DNA of 60,000 nucleotides from Owenia fusiformis (GCA_903813345.2 CAIIXF020000003.1:5791815-5851814); one strand, 5' to 3'; positions 45,901-57,423 are shown, counted from the first letter of the stretch. Numbers and translations: made by a program. Notes: generated by a model from the sequence alone, not told the origin.

Positions 45901-48900
45901 TCACCTGAAGTTAAACGCAGCCCCTCAATATCAGCCTTCAAGTCAAGGTATAAGAAAACCAAATATAACCCAAACCCTAGGTCTGTGTTGACAACAAAAT
46001 TGAACTTAAATCGATCTATTGAAATTAAACTAAACCGTTTAAGAGCAGACCTAGCACTTAAATCAGACTTTTTTAGGCATAATTTCAACAACTATCCAGA
46101 CCCAAGTTGCCCTTGTGGACATGCCCAACAAACCAAGTCCCATTTATTACTTTACTGCCCTCTATCAACTGGAACAAGGTCAATCTTTACCCAAAAACTA
46201 CAAGAGCTGCAAAATTTTAACTTTAGAGAATTTGCCAGTCTAAATAGTGTAGATAAAGTCCACACCATACTTTTTGGAGATCATAAGTTCTCAGATAAAT
46301 GTAATGCTGATATTATGAACCTTATGGCAAATTTTGTTGATTCTATCATTTAGCATTAGCCTCAACATTTCATCACCATCATCATCACTATTGTTATCAT
46401 CATCTCAACTGTGGCCACTGAGACTCTTATAAACAATACATTTACAATACATGTCTGAAACCATTTATATCAACTTTATTTTGCTACTTTTATTTAATAG
46501 GGAGGCCAACAATGTAATTTTACCTCGGCCTTCCTAGTATGTTAAATATTGTTATATAAAATTATGCAAAGAAATAAAACTTAACCTTAAAAAAAACAAT
46601 AAAAAAAAAACACAGTAATTTGTGATCACTTTTATTTATTTTTATTTTCTGTTCATATTCATGAAAATCAAATAATTGAATATAATGTCAGTGTAGTTTG
46701 TCATTCATAACCCTCCATATTTCTTTTGTAGGCCATGGCCAACCAAATATCTGAAACATAATGATGGATTAAATAACGTGTTCATTACATACTCACCAAA
46801 CAAATGTAATGATATGATTCACAATGTTCTCTACAGGATTTTTTCTCAAGTGGGTGTAAAATATGAGTTATTTTGAGCCAGCTTGTTTGGAATTGTAACA
46901 TTTTGATGAGAAAGGGCGTCTGTACTAAAAGTATGGCCATATGTTCTGATCTTTGCCATGACAGCCCTACATATAAATCATGATATGTTTTGCAACTCAT
47001 TACCTTTTTATGCCACACAACGGCAATGGCCGTAACATGAGCAATGCATTGCTCCATAGCGTTCTTGCTCAGGGCCTTTTGGGAACTCGTCACAGTCTGA
47101 GAACCTGAAGATCCTTCCTTTTCTGTTCCGTTGAGCATCTCTCTTTCTTTTGGCTACACAACCACACGTCTGGCACTCACACCAGCCTCCACGATTTTCT
47201 CTGCAGTTTGTAAATCTTATCCAGTTATCTTCACTTCTTTTCGACAATTCGTCACGCTGTCGGGAAGGTGAGGCTTCACACAGCACAAGCAGACACAAGA
47301 CAAGGATAACTAAACCTTCGTATTTCATCTAAAAAGTATCTTCATATTGATTACAAGATAAGGGTGAAATCAGTTAACTGGGTGGCCATGCAAAATTCCA
47401 GATATTTTCTAAATCAAAAATTGCTTTTTTTACATGTAACAAAATTGCATTATAATTCCAATGATAAAACAGCACCACTACTCAGAGTAGCAAATGTTCA
47501 AAATAATTTTTAAAAAAAATGTCAAAATAATACAATGCAATCTGCTCATGAGAACATATTTTTTCATATCATCAAGTATACACGATTTTTAACCTATTCA
47601 TTCCATATTTAAGAATCATTCTTATTTTCTTAAAATCTACAAAACATACATAGTACATTATAATGTATCATAATGAGAATATAAGAAAATAATCTCAGAG
47701 GCTCAATATTTGGTTTATATAAAGAAGTAAACAATTGTGAATTCTGTGTTTGTAAATTCTGGAATGAAATCATTTATTTGACAAATGCTTTATCACTTTT
47801 AAACCTCTGTCATAAAAATCTAACTTCTAATTACTGGATTGCTTCACTTACCATTGCTCTCTTGTGTTTTTGCAGTGTTAAATGATCAGATACCAGAATG
47901 ATCAAATTTTATTACAATCTAGTTTTCTATATAGGATATGAGATAATTAGTATAGAGGAGATTAAATGTTTTATTTCAGTTTGATCAACTGTGTTTTAAG
48001 TTATGATCCCTTTCAAATCTCCATTTTCACTTATTTAAATATATGTAGATAATATTTCTTGATTAGGGATCTATATAATTTTTCTCAATTTTAGTCAGTC
48101 ATTTATTATTTTATATTAGTATTTGTTTTGCTAAATGACTGTTTTTCCCATTATTCATGGATTTGTTTTTCTGAAATTGTAATAACTTTTTCTAGTTATT
48201 AGTATGTACATAAGAACCAAAGTGAATAAATGCTAATTTCGTTTAGACATAGTATTGGTAGGGAATTGTAGTGATATTTGGCATAAGGTCATATTACTAT
48301 TTAATCCACCTTGAAAACTAGAAATTTGGAGGGGAAAACAATTCATTTTTGGTGAAAGAAAATTAGAATTGGTCGATGAAATATTAACATTTCTATATGT
48401 ATAAGTACATATTTTTGTGAAACACCAAACTTCACTTCACTTAATACTTATAAAATATAGCTATAGGCATAAACATAAGTTATGCTTCCACTTATGAGCA
48501 AAATCTCTCTATTAAAAATATCTGATTTTGCAATCATTGTATTTGGTCGTGAGCTGAATAATGCTTAAAATTCATTTTGGAGATTAAAATATTTAGTCTA
48601 GCATGCCATTTTACAACATTATGTCCATTTTGAACTTATATTTAGGGGTTGGGGAATTATTTGGTTAATAAATAATTATTTATTAGCACCAGTAATTATT
48701 CACAAAGTCTAATGAGTAAAATATGAGGTTTCAATTAGAACATTTGATTAATTATAAGTAAAACTTTAACAGGTCATAATGATATTTGATATATTATACC
48801 CTGATATTATTACTTCCCAGTGAATAACACCAGGAAATATAATTGATATTGAAATATCCTTGCTCAGAGAACTTTTTTATTTGCTTTTATCAAAAAAGTT

Positions 48901-51900
48901 TTTTCTTTTTTATGATGATGAACGAAGTTTGATAGGGTTATAGTGAAGCCTTCATCAATTTGTCTTTGATATGTCTTCAAAGTATGGCTATATTATACTC
49001 GATTTTAAGATATTTAATTTCAGAGGAGATCATGATTACTAGTGTGACCGGGGGCAAGGTCGACGTGGGTTTATATTAGCAAAATAAGCACAAACGCAAC
49101 AGTATATATGTTTATCAGTCAAATGGGTATATTCATTTCAATCACATCACAACAACGGGGAGTTGGAGTTCCCTGAAAGTACAAAAGGTACCATAATGTG
49201 TATCAACTGTAATACACGCAATACATATAAGCTACAATGGTACCAAAATATGTGTGAACTATAATACTCATACTACAAACTAACATTGTTCAGATGCTTT
49301 GAAGCTATAACCTTACATTATTCACTATTTAAAATACATGCAACTGGCATATAAAATACATCAACATACCCTCGTGGACTATTATACTAAGCGAGTCAGC
49401 GACTGAAGGTTGTCACAATATTGTGGGTCACTCAGTACTAGAAATATAACAAATGCCAAAATTGGAAAATGTAATGTTTGCCACTAAAGCAAATAACAAA
49501 ATTACCAGATATCCTATTCACTAATACCACATAGACAAAATGTCCCATTAGAGTAAACATGAAGCCTAAAAGTATTTGAGCTCTTGCGAATATGACATTG
49601 ACATCTTGAATTTACATCACATCCAATTATTACAAACTTACAAGTTTACTAAGTACGATAAGGCTATGATAAAAAACTTACTAATGGTCCCTAGGGGATG
49701 AGGTTATGAGCCCACTGGCTAAGCATGGTACAGTAGATAACGTGTCACTCTACAATCAATAGAAACCAAAATGTACAGCCATGAAAGCTGGACACAAATT
49801 GGGCGTGACACATGGACTAAATATTACCAACAGGTTTACATTGAAGATGAAGCTAACAATTATTACTTCTCAACTAGTGTTTATAATATGGTCATTATAG
49901 TTGAAATAAGTAAGAAATGTATGCTATAAAATATTACAAAGTGGGAGACTTTGGACCATGACATTACAAAAATGTAAAAAATAGTACAATATTTACCCAG
50001 TTGTCCTGCTTGGACAGTCTCAGCCAGTGAACTGAGCTTTACAGATGAAAACTACAAATCACTGCCACAGCAGGGTTTGAAAATACATAGTCAATACAAA
50101 AATACAATGGGCTAAAAATAGCTTGTACATAGAAAGTACCTATTGAAATAGAAAATTGAACCCTAAAGTGAGGTTGAGAACAGTTGTATGGCTCACTTAA
50201 TTCACTAAATAACTTGTAAGCTAAACCTTAGTACAGGGTGTCTAACAAGCCTGTTACACTAGTATTGTATCATTTATTTATTTGTGCTTCGGAAAATGTT
50301 AAAATGGTCACCTCAGTCACACAAGAAAGTTCTGATCCCTGAGCATTTTGTTCAATCACTTACACAAGAGGCTAAACTATTTAAATGTGAGTTTGAATAT
50401 CTATTTAATTCTTTTATTTCAGTTATCATTCTCACCAAGTACAGCACAATGGACCCATGTACGCCTTCTGTCGCTGTTGTTTGTCATTCAGTTCACATGT
50501 TCCTGCCTAATGCTGGTCTGTGTGTTCCTGGGGATGCACTTGGGGATCAACACGTTTTGTTTCATGGGGGCAGAGGTCAGTATAACGTCATCATCAAATA
50601 GATTTAATGAATTTTTCATGTCGCAAATTTAGTTTGAACATGTGAAATTTACATTCTTGAAAATAATGTTTTCAGTATTGGAAACATTAAATCAGAATGA
50701 GAACTTTTTCATAAATCATTATTCAAAATGGTTGCCTGAACTAAAATGGTTGCACCTGTGGTAGAGAATTAAAATGTTTCATAATGTGCTTTGAGATCCT
50801 TTAGATGTTTATTATGTCTTTAAATGTAAATTATCCATATTGCTAATTTATATTATATCTAAACATAATGCATTTGAAGTTTTGATTATTTTTATTCATT
50901 ATTCATTCCCTAATATTATCAATTAAATATTGTTAATATTGCAGGTTGTGCTACTGATGCTGAAGACAATGTTTGTCATATCCCGCTACATCATTCATTT
51001 GTATGACATTCACCTCAATACAGTCTGGGAGAACAGAGCCATCTATGTTTACTATATAGAACTAATATTTGAACTTGGGGCACTGGCCATAGACTTTGCC
51101 CATCACTTGCACATGCTCGTAAGTCAAATATTCCTATTTGCTCTGTAAATATATTATCATTATTAAGAAAATTTAATCTAATATAGAATTTTCTGTATAT
51201 GGAGCAAATGCTATTTAGATACAGTAAGTAATAGTTAATATGTTCTTCGACGACTTCATTCATTTTCATTCAATTTTTTTCATTTTCAAGTGGGGCATAT
51301 AGGTTTTACATGTGGAAGTGTGAAGTTGATTTCTGAAATTTCAAGTGGGTGCTTGAATGTTCGGATCACTGAAATAGAAAAGAAAGTGGATAATGTTCTA
51401 GCTTTGAAGCATCATAACATGGATTTAATCATTCATATATATCATGCCATGTCATATCATGTTAAACATTCCTTTCAAAGATTAATATCCAATATCTACT
51501 CTTGTTTCAGATCTGGGGTAACATTTTCCTGTCCATGGCAAGCCTTGTGATCTGTATGCAACTTAGATATTTGTTCCATGGCTTCCAGAGACGCATCAAG
51601 AGACACAAGAACTACCTTAAAGTTGTCAAAACTATGGATTCTAAGTAGGTTTTCTTATAATGTTTTTCCCAGGATACTAAATCCTCATTTTATATTTTAT
51701 GACTTCAATGAGTCCAAACTGGTTAAAACTAATTTTCATCTTGGTACAAAGGGATTCTCAACTATGTAAAAATTCAATTTCAAATATCAACTGTGTGTAG
51801 TTCATATCATATAAGATTCGTAGACATTTTAAATATGCCCTCAATTATAATTATACAAAATTGGCTTATGATGTCAATCAATTATACCCAATAAAATGAG

Positions 51901-54900
51901 TATTTGATGACAATAGATAATAGAGGCCAATTATTTCTAGGTTTCCTGTAGCAAGCGCTGATGATATCCAAACAAGTGGAGATGATTGCGCCATATGTTG
52001 GGAGAAAATGGAAACTGCCCGTAAACTGCCATGTTCGCATTTGTTTCATACGTAAGTCCACTCCTCCCTTGAAAGTTGTCACTATCCTATATATAAGACT
52101 TGTGAATTAAGCGCACATCTAAAAAACAGATTTTTTAGTTATTATCATTAAGGTTTACCTACTTTACAGCACCTGTATTTCTTTCTTTGCATTAAATATA
52201 ATCATCAATCTATATCTTGTTGCGTAAATAATCGAAACTAAATGCATTAAACTTCTTGTTTTCTTGAGACCATATTCATCATAAAAGTTGCATGTGCACT
52301 CATTAGAACTGAGCGCTCATTGGAGAGAATACGGTAAATCTTGGCATCCAGTAAAACGGCTTATCCATTTGACTTGAAATTTTTGGAGATGCAAGAGCAG
52401 ACTTATAGTGCCAAGATCTGATTAAGTTTTGAGCATACTAAATTACATGCTGACCATTTTGCTCTTCAAAGTGTTTTACTGTGTGTTTTGTCAATTTTCA
52501 TTAGTAATAATCATATGCATATTGTATTCCAGTGCTTGTTTGAGATCATGGCTAGAACAAGATGTGTCGTGTCCTACATGCCGTACAAACCTAGATGACC
52601 CCAGGGAACAAAGACCACTCCCTGCTGGGCCAGGGGGTGATGTTGATGAAGAAAATGTACAGAATGTTCCTGAGAATCAGATCCGCAACCATTTCTTTCA
52701 CTTTGATGGTAAGCACAATAGACATTTAGGTTTTGAGGTATCTGAGTCAAGGTGATATTATATTCACTAAGAGCAACATGTGAATGGATCGAATGGATGA
52801 GCTAACTATAGGGATAGGCTAGGTGACTGCCTTTTACATGAAAATATTTTTGACATATGTTTTTTTACTTAAAGTGATGAACTATAGACCATTTGGAAAA
52901 CTCGGTAAGGCAATCACTAGAAGCCCCCAGCATAGTTACATTGTAATGTCATATTACTCTGTATATTGAACATTCCAGGGTCACGCTATGTTAGCTGGCT
53001 GCCAAGTTTCTCTGTTGAGGTGACACACAACATGCTTGGGCAACAGGGTGCAGGAGCACTTGAAGCCCCCCAGACATCACAGTTAGATGAAATGGTATGT
53101 GAAGTAATGTTTGGAAGAATTTTTGAAAAATGAGGAACATGATATCATGCAAATCAAAGCTCTGAGTTAGTGTTCTGAATGATGCATTCATTTAAATATT
53201 TCACAAATATGATGTTGTGTGGTATGAAAAATTGATGAGCTATGATATTAATTATTATTCATGAAATATTCATCAGCATTTTGCAGGGATGCATGATACA
53301 AAATGATTGAAATTGGATGTGATACAAACCATTACAGTGTGGGCAAACTTCTTGTAACATCTCTGAATGTGTATACAAGATTTGCAAGCATTAGAAATAG
53401 ATTTATGCAATGCATTTAGTCTTGCATTCATAGCATTCAGTGAAAGTCTTCTTTATGAATTTATCATGTTATTTCACTGTTCCAGGGCCGACAAGTGCAA
53501 GGGGTGTTCCCAGACATGCCCCTCAATCTGATTCTAGAAGACTTGAGACACAGCCACTCTGTAGAACAAACTATTGAAAACATTCTGGAAGAGAGAGTTA
53601 CTATCCCCACTGTAAGATTTACTCCTATTTTATATTGTAAATTATTATTCAAATCTTCAGATTTCTGATTCTACTTTTCATTCATCATGATTGCAATCTT
53701 GGTTTGTATATCTTAGATAATGGCAACCATCATGACATGAACAAGAACAACATAAACTAGTATTCTCATAAGTCTTGAGTTGTAATTCTTCAGATAAAGT
53801 ATTGCAGCTGTTATATGGCTGATTGTATATACTGCAATGATTATTTTATGTTCACATATTTCAGACTCTTTCACGAACTATTGCATCAACTTCTCAAGCC
53901 ACGATAACAACTGCACACCCCTTACATGATAATAGGGTAAGTATGCTATACATGATAATGTTTTGAAGATATAAGAACTTTCTTCATTATACATGATAAT
54001 ATTGTTACATGAGAAGAATTAGAGAAAACATTGAGCATACACGTTCACATGATAATAGTAAAATTACTGGATACATTGTACATAATAAGGATTGTATTGG
54101 TAGGCATAATTTGGAATAGAGGATGTAATGTGTGCTTGATATTATGCAAAGCATGGCGAGGAAAATTGTACAGCATATTGTGGACGGTTCTGAGAATAGT
54201 AATCCTTAAATTACAAGATGTTTTCTTTTTCAATTCTAGCTCTCACTTGCGCCATCTATTGCCCAAGCTGTGACATCATCGACAGAGAGAAAAACGGATA
54301 ATAATAATTCAGAACTCACTGTAACATCAGAATCTGCCGATATAGCAAGTGGTGTTACTATTAGTGACACATCTAGTGATGTCACAGATGGTGGAGGATG
54401 TGTCACAACTGGGGGAAGATTTTCCAAGTCATCCACCGAAAGAGAGACAATACTACGCAATAGAAGGAATCAACTTGTTGCAAATGCTAGAAGGTAAGCC
54501 TATCTATTGGTCCCATTCCACATAATATTTAATAATAATTTCTTCAGTTGAATTGTACATTTTTCTTATACATACTAAGTAATTGTGAATTTTTCATGAT
54601 TGAAAAAATGGAAAAAAGTAGTAGTAGTAGTAGCAAAAATAGTATTTTAAGTTCAAGAAAAGGTAAAAATAAGATTATTATGTCACCATCGGAATTAGTG
54701 ACATATTGTGAATCTCCAACTTTTTCGTGGATGGTGTTCGGCATCTGTATCAATGTCTGCAACAAATGCCAGTTGGCATCTGTAACAAATGGTAGGTGGT
54801 GACATTTTGCATGTTAATTGTTTTAAGTATTCCAGTTAGATAATATTATATTATTATATACCCTGGGATCTGTTCATCTTTCTAGTTTCAAAACATTTGT

Positions 54901-55017
54901 ATTCTTCTTTTTAGAAAGTATCTTAATAAACACACGGACATTGAACAACCAGGATCCAGCATTGAAACACAGAATTCTGAACATTTGGAGCAATTTCCAG
55001 CACAACGCAACACATAA
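36929..55017 (+). CDS. AMFR: AMFR/gp78 E3 ubiquitin ligase
   Basis: Thirteen exons: 36929-37174, 38866-38958, 40390-40554, 50423-50575, 50945-51118, 51511-51644, 51941-52051, 52533-52708, 52979-53094, 53486-53611, 53865-53936, 54240-54493 and 54915-55017 (TAA). They join to 1,923 nt or 640 residues (human 643). The N-terminal ~310 residues are a multi-pass membrane region. A RING-H2 finger (CAICWEKMETARKLPCSH then CPTCR) spans about 338-376. A CUE domain (GVFPDMPLNLILEDLR) spans about 455-495. A basic C-terminal helix (RRNQLVANARRKYL, about 597-610) fits the p97/VCP-interacting motif. gp78 ubiquitinates misfolded ER proteins and sterol-regulated substrates for degradation. All introns are GT/AG. 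Intron 3 is 9.9 kb and hosts a LINE and an antisense gene. Confidence 0.97.
37426..38209. mobile_element. 0.8-kb TIR transposon, copy 2 (AMFR intron 1)
   Basis: Same family as 8696-9520, inserted in reverse orientation. Ends are TAGCTTTGCCCAAGTCGGTC and GACTTGGGCAAGGCTA-like. The exact duplication CTAGTTTG flanks it (37418-37425 and 38210-38217). Internal segments, such as the one encoding QSKRYQV-LHKQ on the minus strand, match copy 1 with substitutions. Confidence 0.88.
38363..38620. mobile_element. Degenerate hAT-type MITE
   Basis: Begins CAGGGGTGTTATGTAGCCAG and ends with a G/C run, ttgcaattgcaccccctctg and gctgcgcctatg. It resembles the element at 43.65-43.93 kb and the common CAGGGGCGTAGCCAG hAT terminus. 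The boundaries are approximate. Confidence 0.5.
38621..40389. other. AMFR introns 1-2, no further feature
   Basis: Apart from exon 2 (38866-38958) this stretch is AT-rich intron without recognisable genes or arrays. Confidence 0.4.
41395..42060. repeat. 135-bp tandem array (pearl-like core)
   Basis: Four almost identical units have the anchor CCCCAAAATGGCCGCCTAAT at 41501, 41636, 41771 and 41906, exactly 135 bp apart, with degenerate flanking units. In reverse complement it matches the repeat at 13.19 kb (tgatctactc, ttgagtataatata). It lies in AMFR intron 3. Confidence 0.9.
43649..43933. mobile_element. hAT-type MITE inside the LINE interruption
   Basis: Begins CAGGGGCGTAGCCAGC and ends with a run of C then ATGGCTATGCCTATG, a degenerate complement. 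It contains two gggtgcgatcgcca strings next to poly-G runs. GTCTA occurs at both flanks. It does not account for the whole 1.5-kb interruption of the LINE. Confidence 0.65.
44281..46353 (+). CDS. LINE reverse transcriptase, intact frame
   Basis: An uninterrupted 690-codon frame. Reverse transcriptase blocks are present in order: SEGLDGITNKM, NYRPVTLLSNISKLFEKV, NQSGFLPGHSTDSQL, FLDLESAFDKVRHNLL, SGVPQGSILGPILFLLFIND and the catalytic YADDTS. After the thumb region there is a C-terminal cysteine/histidine motif (CPCGHAQQTKSHLLLYCPL), as in Jockey/CR1-type elements. The enzyme would copy the element's RNA at a nicked target, but this copy lacks its own endonuclease. The absence of stop codons over 2 kb suggests a fairly recent insertion. 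Confidence 0.92.
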   Translation: MTNICSTDEEKQNEFLKLFVGKFHFDNTRDTNALPFFPNRTNNLLTCNLITPSEIRTLIADLDTSKSEGLDGITNKMLTMSILSIDKPLALLFNRILTENIFPRSWKDGIIIPIYKNKGDKSDITNYRPVTLLSNISKLFEKVVHQQMMKFLLDNKLLYENQSGFLPGHSTDSQLLSITNFIMNAFEDKADVRGVFLDLESAFDKVRHNLLIHKLKSYGFNDNLLKLMKSYLDNRRVCTRLNGSLSEFSEENFINSGVPQGSILGPILFLLFINDLPEVIQSKCYIYADDTSIYVPVHKFENVLTSNTLLQHDLDNVYDWSRVWGLNFKPTKTKEIIFSKSIQNVRNFPILTLSNRIIERVNYHKHLGVILDNHLDFKEHIAQLKVKIDKMLNPLTALKNKISSKHLERMYLSFILPKLEFGSIFYNCSPHYALNTLDRLHYRAALLVSGAIKGSSEIKVLNSLNWKTLSQRREEKMATLMYKVSKNKTPSYVQSIYNELKNPGTERVLRAQHEYNIPAKSSMKFTNSPAIAPIRIWKMISPEVKRSPSISAFKSRYKKTKYNPNPRSVLTTKLNLNRSIEIKLNRLRADLALKSDFFRHNFNNYPDPSCPCGHAQQTKSHLLLYCPLSTGTRSIFTQKLQELQNFNFREFASLNSVDKVHTILFGDHKFSDKCNADIMNLMANFVDSII
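47008..47328 (-). CDS. Secreted cysteine-rich peptide precursor with two repeated modules
   Basis: A 106-residue minus-strand frame in AMFR intron 3, antisense to the host. Residues 1-20 (MKYEGLVILVLCLLVLCEAS) are a clear signal peptide. The mature part has ten cysteines in two modules of the same plan: RF-[TS]-[ND]-C, a variable loop, C-x-C-x(2,3)-C-x-C-V-A. Module 1 is WIRFTNC to CECQTCGCVA. Module 2 is FRFSDC to CSCYGHCRCVA at the C-terminus. Basic pairs lie before module 1 (SKRSED) and between the modules (KRKRDAQRNRKGR), so processing into two peptides is possible. An acceptor (actttttag) directly precedes the ATG, suggesting a leader exon. I do not recognise the family; a defence or signalling peptide is only a guess. 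Confidence 0.7.
   Translation of the reverse strand: MKYEGLVILVLCLLVLCEASPSRQRDELSKRSEDNWIRFTNCRENRGGWCECQTCGCVAKRKRDAQRNRKGRIFRFSDCDEFPKGPEQERYGAMHCSCYGHCRCVA
47350..48880. other. AMFR intron 3, AT-rich, no feature
   Basis: Very AT-rich, with no believable open frame. It would include the promoter and any leader exon of the antisense cysteine-rich gene. Confidence 0.4.
48890..49050. repeat. Fragment of the pearl-like dispersed repeat
   Basis: TGAACGAAGTTTGATAGGGT and TATAGTGAAGCC are the reverse complement of the tail at 13.76 kb. TTCAAAGTATGGCTATATTA followed by gaggagatca matches its core. Confidence 0.7.
49051..50422. other. Unexplained intronic stretch
   Basis: Less AT-biased than its neighbours, with strings such as gaccgggggcaaggtcgacg at the left end and cctaggggatgaggttatga near 49690. 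I cannot assign it to an exon or element; a decayed retroelement is possible. Confidence 0.3.
54678..54815. mobile_element. Short element with inverted ATGTCACCA ends
   Basis: Starts ATGTCACCATCGG and ends GGTAGGTGGTGACAT, the same terminal pattern as the block at 27716-29986. It lies in the last AMFR intron and also contains gcatctgtaacaaatgg, which recurs near 520-535. Confidence 0.55.
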
Positions 55018-55400
55018 ACTTGAAAATTAAAACAAATACACTGGAAATGAGACCAGAGTCTTTCTATATTTTTCTATATTTGGATTCTAATTGGATTGTA
55101 ACCACAGGACTTTAACAAATCTATTATGCATATCCAACCATGAAGAAATGCCAACTGAACAATGCAGCTGATAGCAGTATTGTATTATGTACGATACATG
55201 TAATGTTACTGCACTGAAAATGCATGTATGTTTTGCAGGTGTATATATGACAAAACTGTAAAAGACAACTAGACATACATTTTCAGGGCAGTAACAGCTA
55301 CATAATACAATACTGCTATCAGCTGCATTGTTCAGTTTAATAAATCTAATGCATATCCAACTATGAAGAAATGCCAACTGAACAATGCAGCCGATAGCAG
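55018..55400. repeat. AMFR 3' flank with inverted and direct repeats
   Basis: GAACAATGCAGCTGATAGCA at 55157 reappears as its complement near 55310 (TGCTATCAGCTGCATTGTTC). A direct copy occurs again near 55379, together with the flanking aaatgccaactg. An AATAAA lies at about 55337. The probable AMFR 3' UTR runs through at least part of this block. Confidence 0.65.
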
Positions 55401-55963
55401 TATTGTATCATGTACATGTAGCTGTTACTGCACTGAAAATGTACGTCTAGTTGTGTATTACAGTAATGTTTTGCAGGTGTATATATGGCTGTTTCCTGTA
55501 TTGAGGCTTTGCAAAAAGCGTCTGTGCTGTATTTGTACATATAGCTTTACTGTATTAATTGTGTAATTGCAGCAGTTAACTGTACTGAAAATGTACATGT
55601 AGCTGTTTAATGTTCTGCAAGTGTACATATAGCTGCTTACTGTATTGAAAGTGTGCATGAAGCTCTTAAATGTACTTTGTACATGTACAGTAGTTGTTTA
55701 CTGTGTTTGCTTCAAGTACAGTGTGAATTTATGTACACACTTTAAGAGCAATGTGCATTTATGTTCATACGTTAAGTATACATGCATGTACCTTGTACAT
55801 ATTCAAATACAGTATGCATTTATGTACCTTCTTCAAATACATTATGCATTTATGTACCTACTTCACATACATTATGCATTCATGTACCTACTTCACATAG
55901 AGTACATTATGCGTTTATGTACATATTCAAATACATTATGCATTTATGTACCTACTTCACATA

Positions 55964-56626
55964 CTGTATAACATGAAATATTGCCGTGGATATAAAGTTG
56001 CCGATTGCCGAATGTAAAACAGAAACGGCAACATAAAATTCGGAAATATAATTGAGTAATTGAAGATCGATCTTAGTGGACGATAATATGGTAGTTGTCT
56101 AACGAGTGTCAACTTATTGTAATCTTACAACTTACAATACTTTAACAAAACTCATAAATAAAATACGATAGATTTGAAGTTTTTTTTAATAATAAAAATG
56201 TTGCAGTTGAATGCATGCAGTAAAATGTCTATAAAATATTAAATGGATTGTCATGTTAAAAAGTTAAAAAGTAAGAAGATATAATTGTATCCAAGTGCTT
56301 TGGAAATCCCAGTATTAAAAGTTTTAATCCCTGTATTTAAACTTTTTAATCTCGGTATTAACTCTGAGTCTATCAAACGCGGGAATTACTCAAACTATCA
56401 CTCATAATCTATATCATTATGGATGTCAGGTTTTCTGAGTCGATCAAATGGAGGTGATTAAAATTGTAGATCAGTTGTAAATCAAAATTATTTAAGGGGT
56501 GTCAGGTCGGCAATATTTTATTTGACTTTACATTAGGGGTGTCAGGTCGGCAAACTTTTATTCGGCAATAACAATTTTAATCCAATTCGGAAAATAAAGC
56601 ACCCGGATTTAATACATGTTATACAG
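55964..56626. mobile_element. 663-bp TIR element in the minisatellite
   Basis: Left end CTGTATAACATG and right end CATGTTATACAG are perfect 12-bp inverted repeats. Inside, aggggtgtcaggtcggcaa occurs twice in tandem near 56495-56555. There is no coding frame. Confidence 0.75.
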
Positions 56627-56700
56627 TACATTATGCATTTATGTACCTACTTCACATACATTATGCATTTATGTACCTACTTCAAATACATTCTGCACAT

Positions 56701-57423
56701 TAGGGAGGTTAAGATTAGCGTAAAAATATATGCGTATGTATACGTCTAAGTAATCCGTATTGCAAAATGAGTTTAAGATTAACGTAAAAGGCTACGAAAC
56801 CGCATGCTACAATTTATGATAAAAATGACATCTGTAGAATGAAAACCATGCGATGGCTTATACCAGTGCATGTCACCTCCAAGAAGTTATATACTTCAGA
56901 GAGAGTGGTGTAGCTACTACTGTAGTTGGGAGGGGGTGTTCCTTGTGGGCCCGCTAATGGGGCAGTGGCTTAAGGCGAAATGTTAAATTTCTAGCATGAT
57001 CCAGCAATGAGAGTGATCAAATAGTAAAATTAAACAATTAAAACCACGAGAAAATGGCTGATTTCATACATTTACAATAAGCAAAACTGATGAAAAATGT
57101 GTAAATTCAACAATTTCATGCATCATCACATGACATCGTTTATTGCATCAATGAATGTGTTTGACCACTTAATTTCTATACAGGTCGAATGAGAAATGTT
57201 TGTTGTTACTGTAATGTAACTTTAATGAATGATATATTTGATCTTCAAATGACATCATTTCTTGGATTAAAACATGTACGTTTTCGAATTACCTATCTTC
57301 GGCCATTTATAGGTAATTACGTATCTCAAACCCTGTAACTTAGGTAATATACCGCATAGTGCAATAACAAACTACGTATAGGTATAGGTAAATGGGTTAT
57401 TTACGCTAATCTTAAACTCCCTA
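56701..57423. mobile_element. 723-bp TIR element in the minisatellite
   Basis: Left end TAGGGAGGTTAAGATTAGCG and right end CGCTAATCTTAAACTCCCTA are inverted repeats of about 24 bp with one difference. TA lies at both borders, as for Tc1/mariner-type insertion. There is no transposase frame. Confidence 0.8.

Larger units (their letters stand above)
42308..46611 (+). mobile_element. 5'-truncated Jockey/CR1-like LINE, split by an insertion
   Basis: The first part, 42308 to about 42640, encodes the linker between endonuclease and reverse transcriptase (IFDHNIPHKIKVRKP, PWFNDEIKKAVNNRDKYYKK). About 1.5 kb of unrelated DNA follows, including a hAT-type MITE. The second part resumes near 44140 (EICENLHTYSSGEHFYW). 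It ends with a 3' UTR of short CATCAT-type repeats and an A-rich tail at 46590-46611. No endonuclease is present upstream, so the copy was 5'-truncated. It is in the sense orientation of the host gene AMFR. Confidence 0.88.

Noticed and set aside
46785-47138. 117-codon minus-strand frame overlapping the cysteine-rich gene
   Set aside because: It is a shadow in another frame; the signal peptide and cysteine modules support the other frame.
50284-50632. Overlapping plus-strand frames starting in AMFR intron 3
   Set aside because: Only 50423-50575 is exon (it follows TTTCAG). The upstream part is intron, and the second frame is a shadow.
52429-52755. 108-codon frame around the AMFR RING end
   Set aside because: Exon 8 is 52533-52708; the frame runs into intron on both sides.
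55645-55976. Overlapping frames with MYLL-H-HYAF repeats
   Set aside because: Translation of the 29-bp minisatellite; no independent support.
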